DNA of 64,000 nucleotides from Macrolepiota albuminosa (Eukaryota; Basidiomycota; Agaricomycetes; Agaricales; Agaricaceae): positions 830,702-894,701 of the forward strand of contig JAMWFC010000114.1 of NCBI GenBank assembly GCA_027475525.1, in the 5' to 3' direction. The notes beneath the pieces were generated by a model, which was not told the DNA's origin, ran no database searches, and was given only the letters and a program-made list of their open reading frames with translations. Positions 62,936 to 64,000 of the stretch are shown piece by piece. How positions within the stretch are numbered: the first letter of the stretch is position 1; every line of letters starts with the position of its first letter. Made by a program: the position numbers and the translations under genes.

Positions 62936-64000
62936 AGTGATAAAAATTTTATTTCATAGGTGGCGTGCACCGAACACACGTGATAAGGTTCCCGAAGTCA
63001 ATGACCAGGACCCGCTAGTCGCGTTTACCCTTTGACAGAAACTTGGGAAGGAACTGGGCTTGAGGAGATATCCTCACCTGGCCGAGCGGGCAGGAGGAGC
63101 GGGGTTTTAGTGGGTAGTAGGTCTGACAATAGAGCGGGTGTGGGTTAACCTGCCCAGCAAGGCCTTAGTCTCACACGGATGTGCGTAAATGCATTTCCTC
63201 ACAGAGATTACGAAGAGCTGATTTTGAAGGAGCCCGGTTCTATAACCCAGGCACTCAGCATGGCGGGTGCGGAGGAAATGCCGATGGCGTCGGTCTCCCC
63301 ACTGTGAACGCTACTTACTCCACGTGCTCAGCTGACCGTGTGCAAATCCGTGACAAGGAGTTCCATTGAGGGGTCAATAAGCTTCTGCTTTCCATCAACC
63401 CCAGACGAAAGCAAACACACTACTCTTTCTGCGAGGTTATCCATATTCTCTTCTTTGAGCCTTTCATGCCTGCAAGTGGGCGATACTAAGCAGGCTTGAC
63501 AATGACTCGATCACTTCTATCTCAAATTAGTCTCTCACTTCAAAGGATACTCGACGATAGTCCTTCGTTTCCTGATGTATGAAGGAGGTGAGGTGCTATT
63601 GCGAATGATTCTTCCAAAGCCGGTACTTCTTACGACGAGGTTTTGATTGGAGGATGAAAGTAGCAATGATAGAAATGGGCTGAGCCCAGGATAATTGCTA
63701 ATGATACTTCATTGGACAACGTTCGAAAGAATAAGGAAAGCATACTTAGTTATCTACCCCATAGGGTCATCGAAATTTTGAGTTCCTGTTTTCAATATGA
63801 CATATAACATATGTAATGTCTCGTTGTGTAAGGCCTTGCAACTATTCCGATCCATTGTACACGTGATCCGATACAGAGATCACAGAGGTGGGCAGTGCAC
63901 AGCCACCGACATTAAGGACTTTTGACCATTACACCCGCAGTCCTCTCTACATCGACCGCTATACTAGCTAATCTCTGCACAAAGAATGTCCCTTTTTGGA
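62936..64000. other. no confidently recognised gene
   Basis: A 62-codon plus frame at 63181-63369 (contains GARFYNPGTQHGGCGGNADG and ends DKEFH) has non-random Gly/Cys content but no family I can name; it may be one exon. The rest shows only short frames up to the window end. Confidence 0.3.

Overview
This is a fungal nuclear window, most likely from an Agaricomycete (Basidiomycota). The host genes have introns of about 45 to 70 bases. It carries class I terpene synthases of the mushroom sesquiterpene cyclase type. The mobile elements (copia, a chromodomain gypsy element, Tc1-like elements with long terminal repeats, and a basidiomycete-wide degraded repeat gene) are those usual in this group. 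I cannot name the species. Roughly two thirds of the window is mobile or repetitive DNA.

Layout. 1-0.7 kb: 3' part of a minus-strand gene for a charged, probably nuclear protein. 0.75-4.5 kb: tRNA-derived repeats, motif clusters and minisatellites. 5.4-8.1 kb: a hypothetical minus-strand gene and a broken copy of a conserved basidiomycete repeat gene. 8.37-9.12 kb: a satellite with a period near 181 bp. 9.3-10.74 kb: a Tc1-like nest. 11.56-19.13 kb: a complete minus-strand copia element (341-bp LTRs, AGTGC target duplication) carrying a Tc1 element in its reverse transcriptase. 20.1-23.8 kb: a host gene island with an intact 9-exon secreted FAD amine oxidase, an unresolved coding region and an intact 4-exon ubiquitin E2 variant (MMS2/UEV type). 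24.7-25.96 kb: terpene synthase copy 1, broken. 27.67-34.0 kb: a decayed chromovirus (gypsy). 35.3-48.6 kb: solo gypsy LTRs and a third copia element, itself split by a Tc1 element and by an LTR-like insert. 48.77-52.89 kb: a copia element lacking its integrase core. 53.06-53.6 kb: a transketolase/dihydroxyacetone-synthase fragment. 54.17-54.83 kb: a solo LTR and a gypsy 5' end. 55.44-56.70 and 60.18-61.41 kb: two intact terpene synthase genes, with a copia remnant between them. 61.8-64 kb: a long foldback element, a LINE-like remnant and a short hairpin.

Biology. The three terpene synthase genes share one 5-exon structure (exons of about 141, 119, 108-111, 292 and 357-360 bases) and look like one tandem family. 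Copies 2 and 3 read through without a break as 340 and 339 residues and keep the NDLYSY(K/R)KE Mg-binding motif and the C-terminal RY pair. Their aspartate-rich motif is unusual: EQLTD in copies 1 and 2, DQLTD in copy 3. About 30 kb of nested transposons separates copy 1 from the others. The amine oxidase lies next to copy 1, but a pathway link is only a guess.

Data quality. At fifteen places the sequence is duplicated in tandem with an offset of exactly 77 bases, in transposons, LTRs and intergenic DNA alike. This looks like a k-mer-length assembly join error. It should be resolved before any frameshift within a few hundred bases of these points is interpreted.
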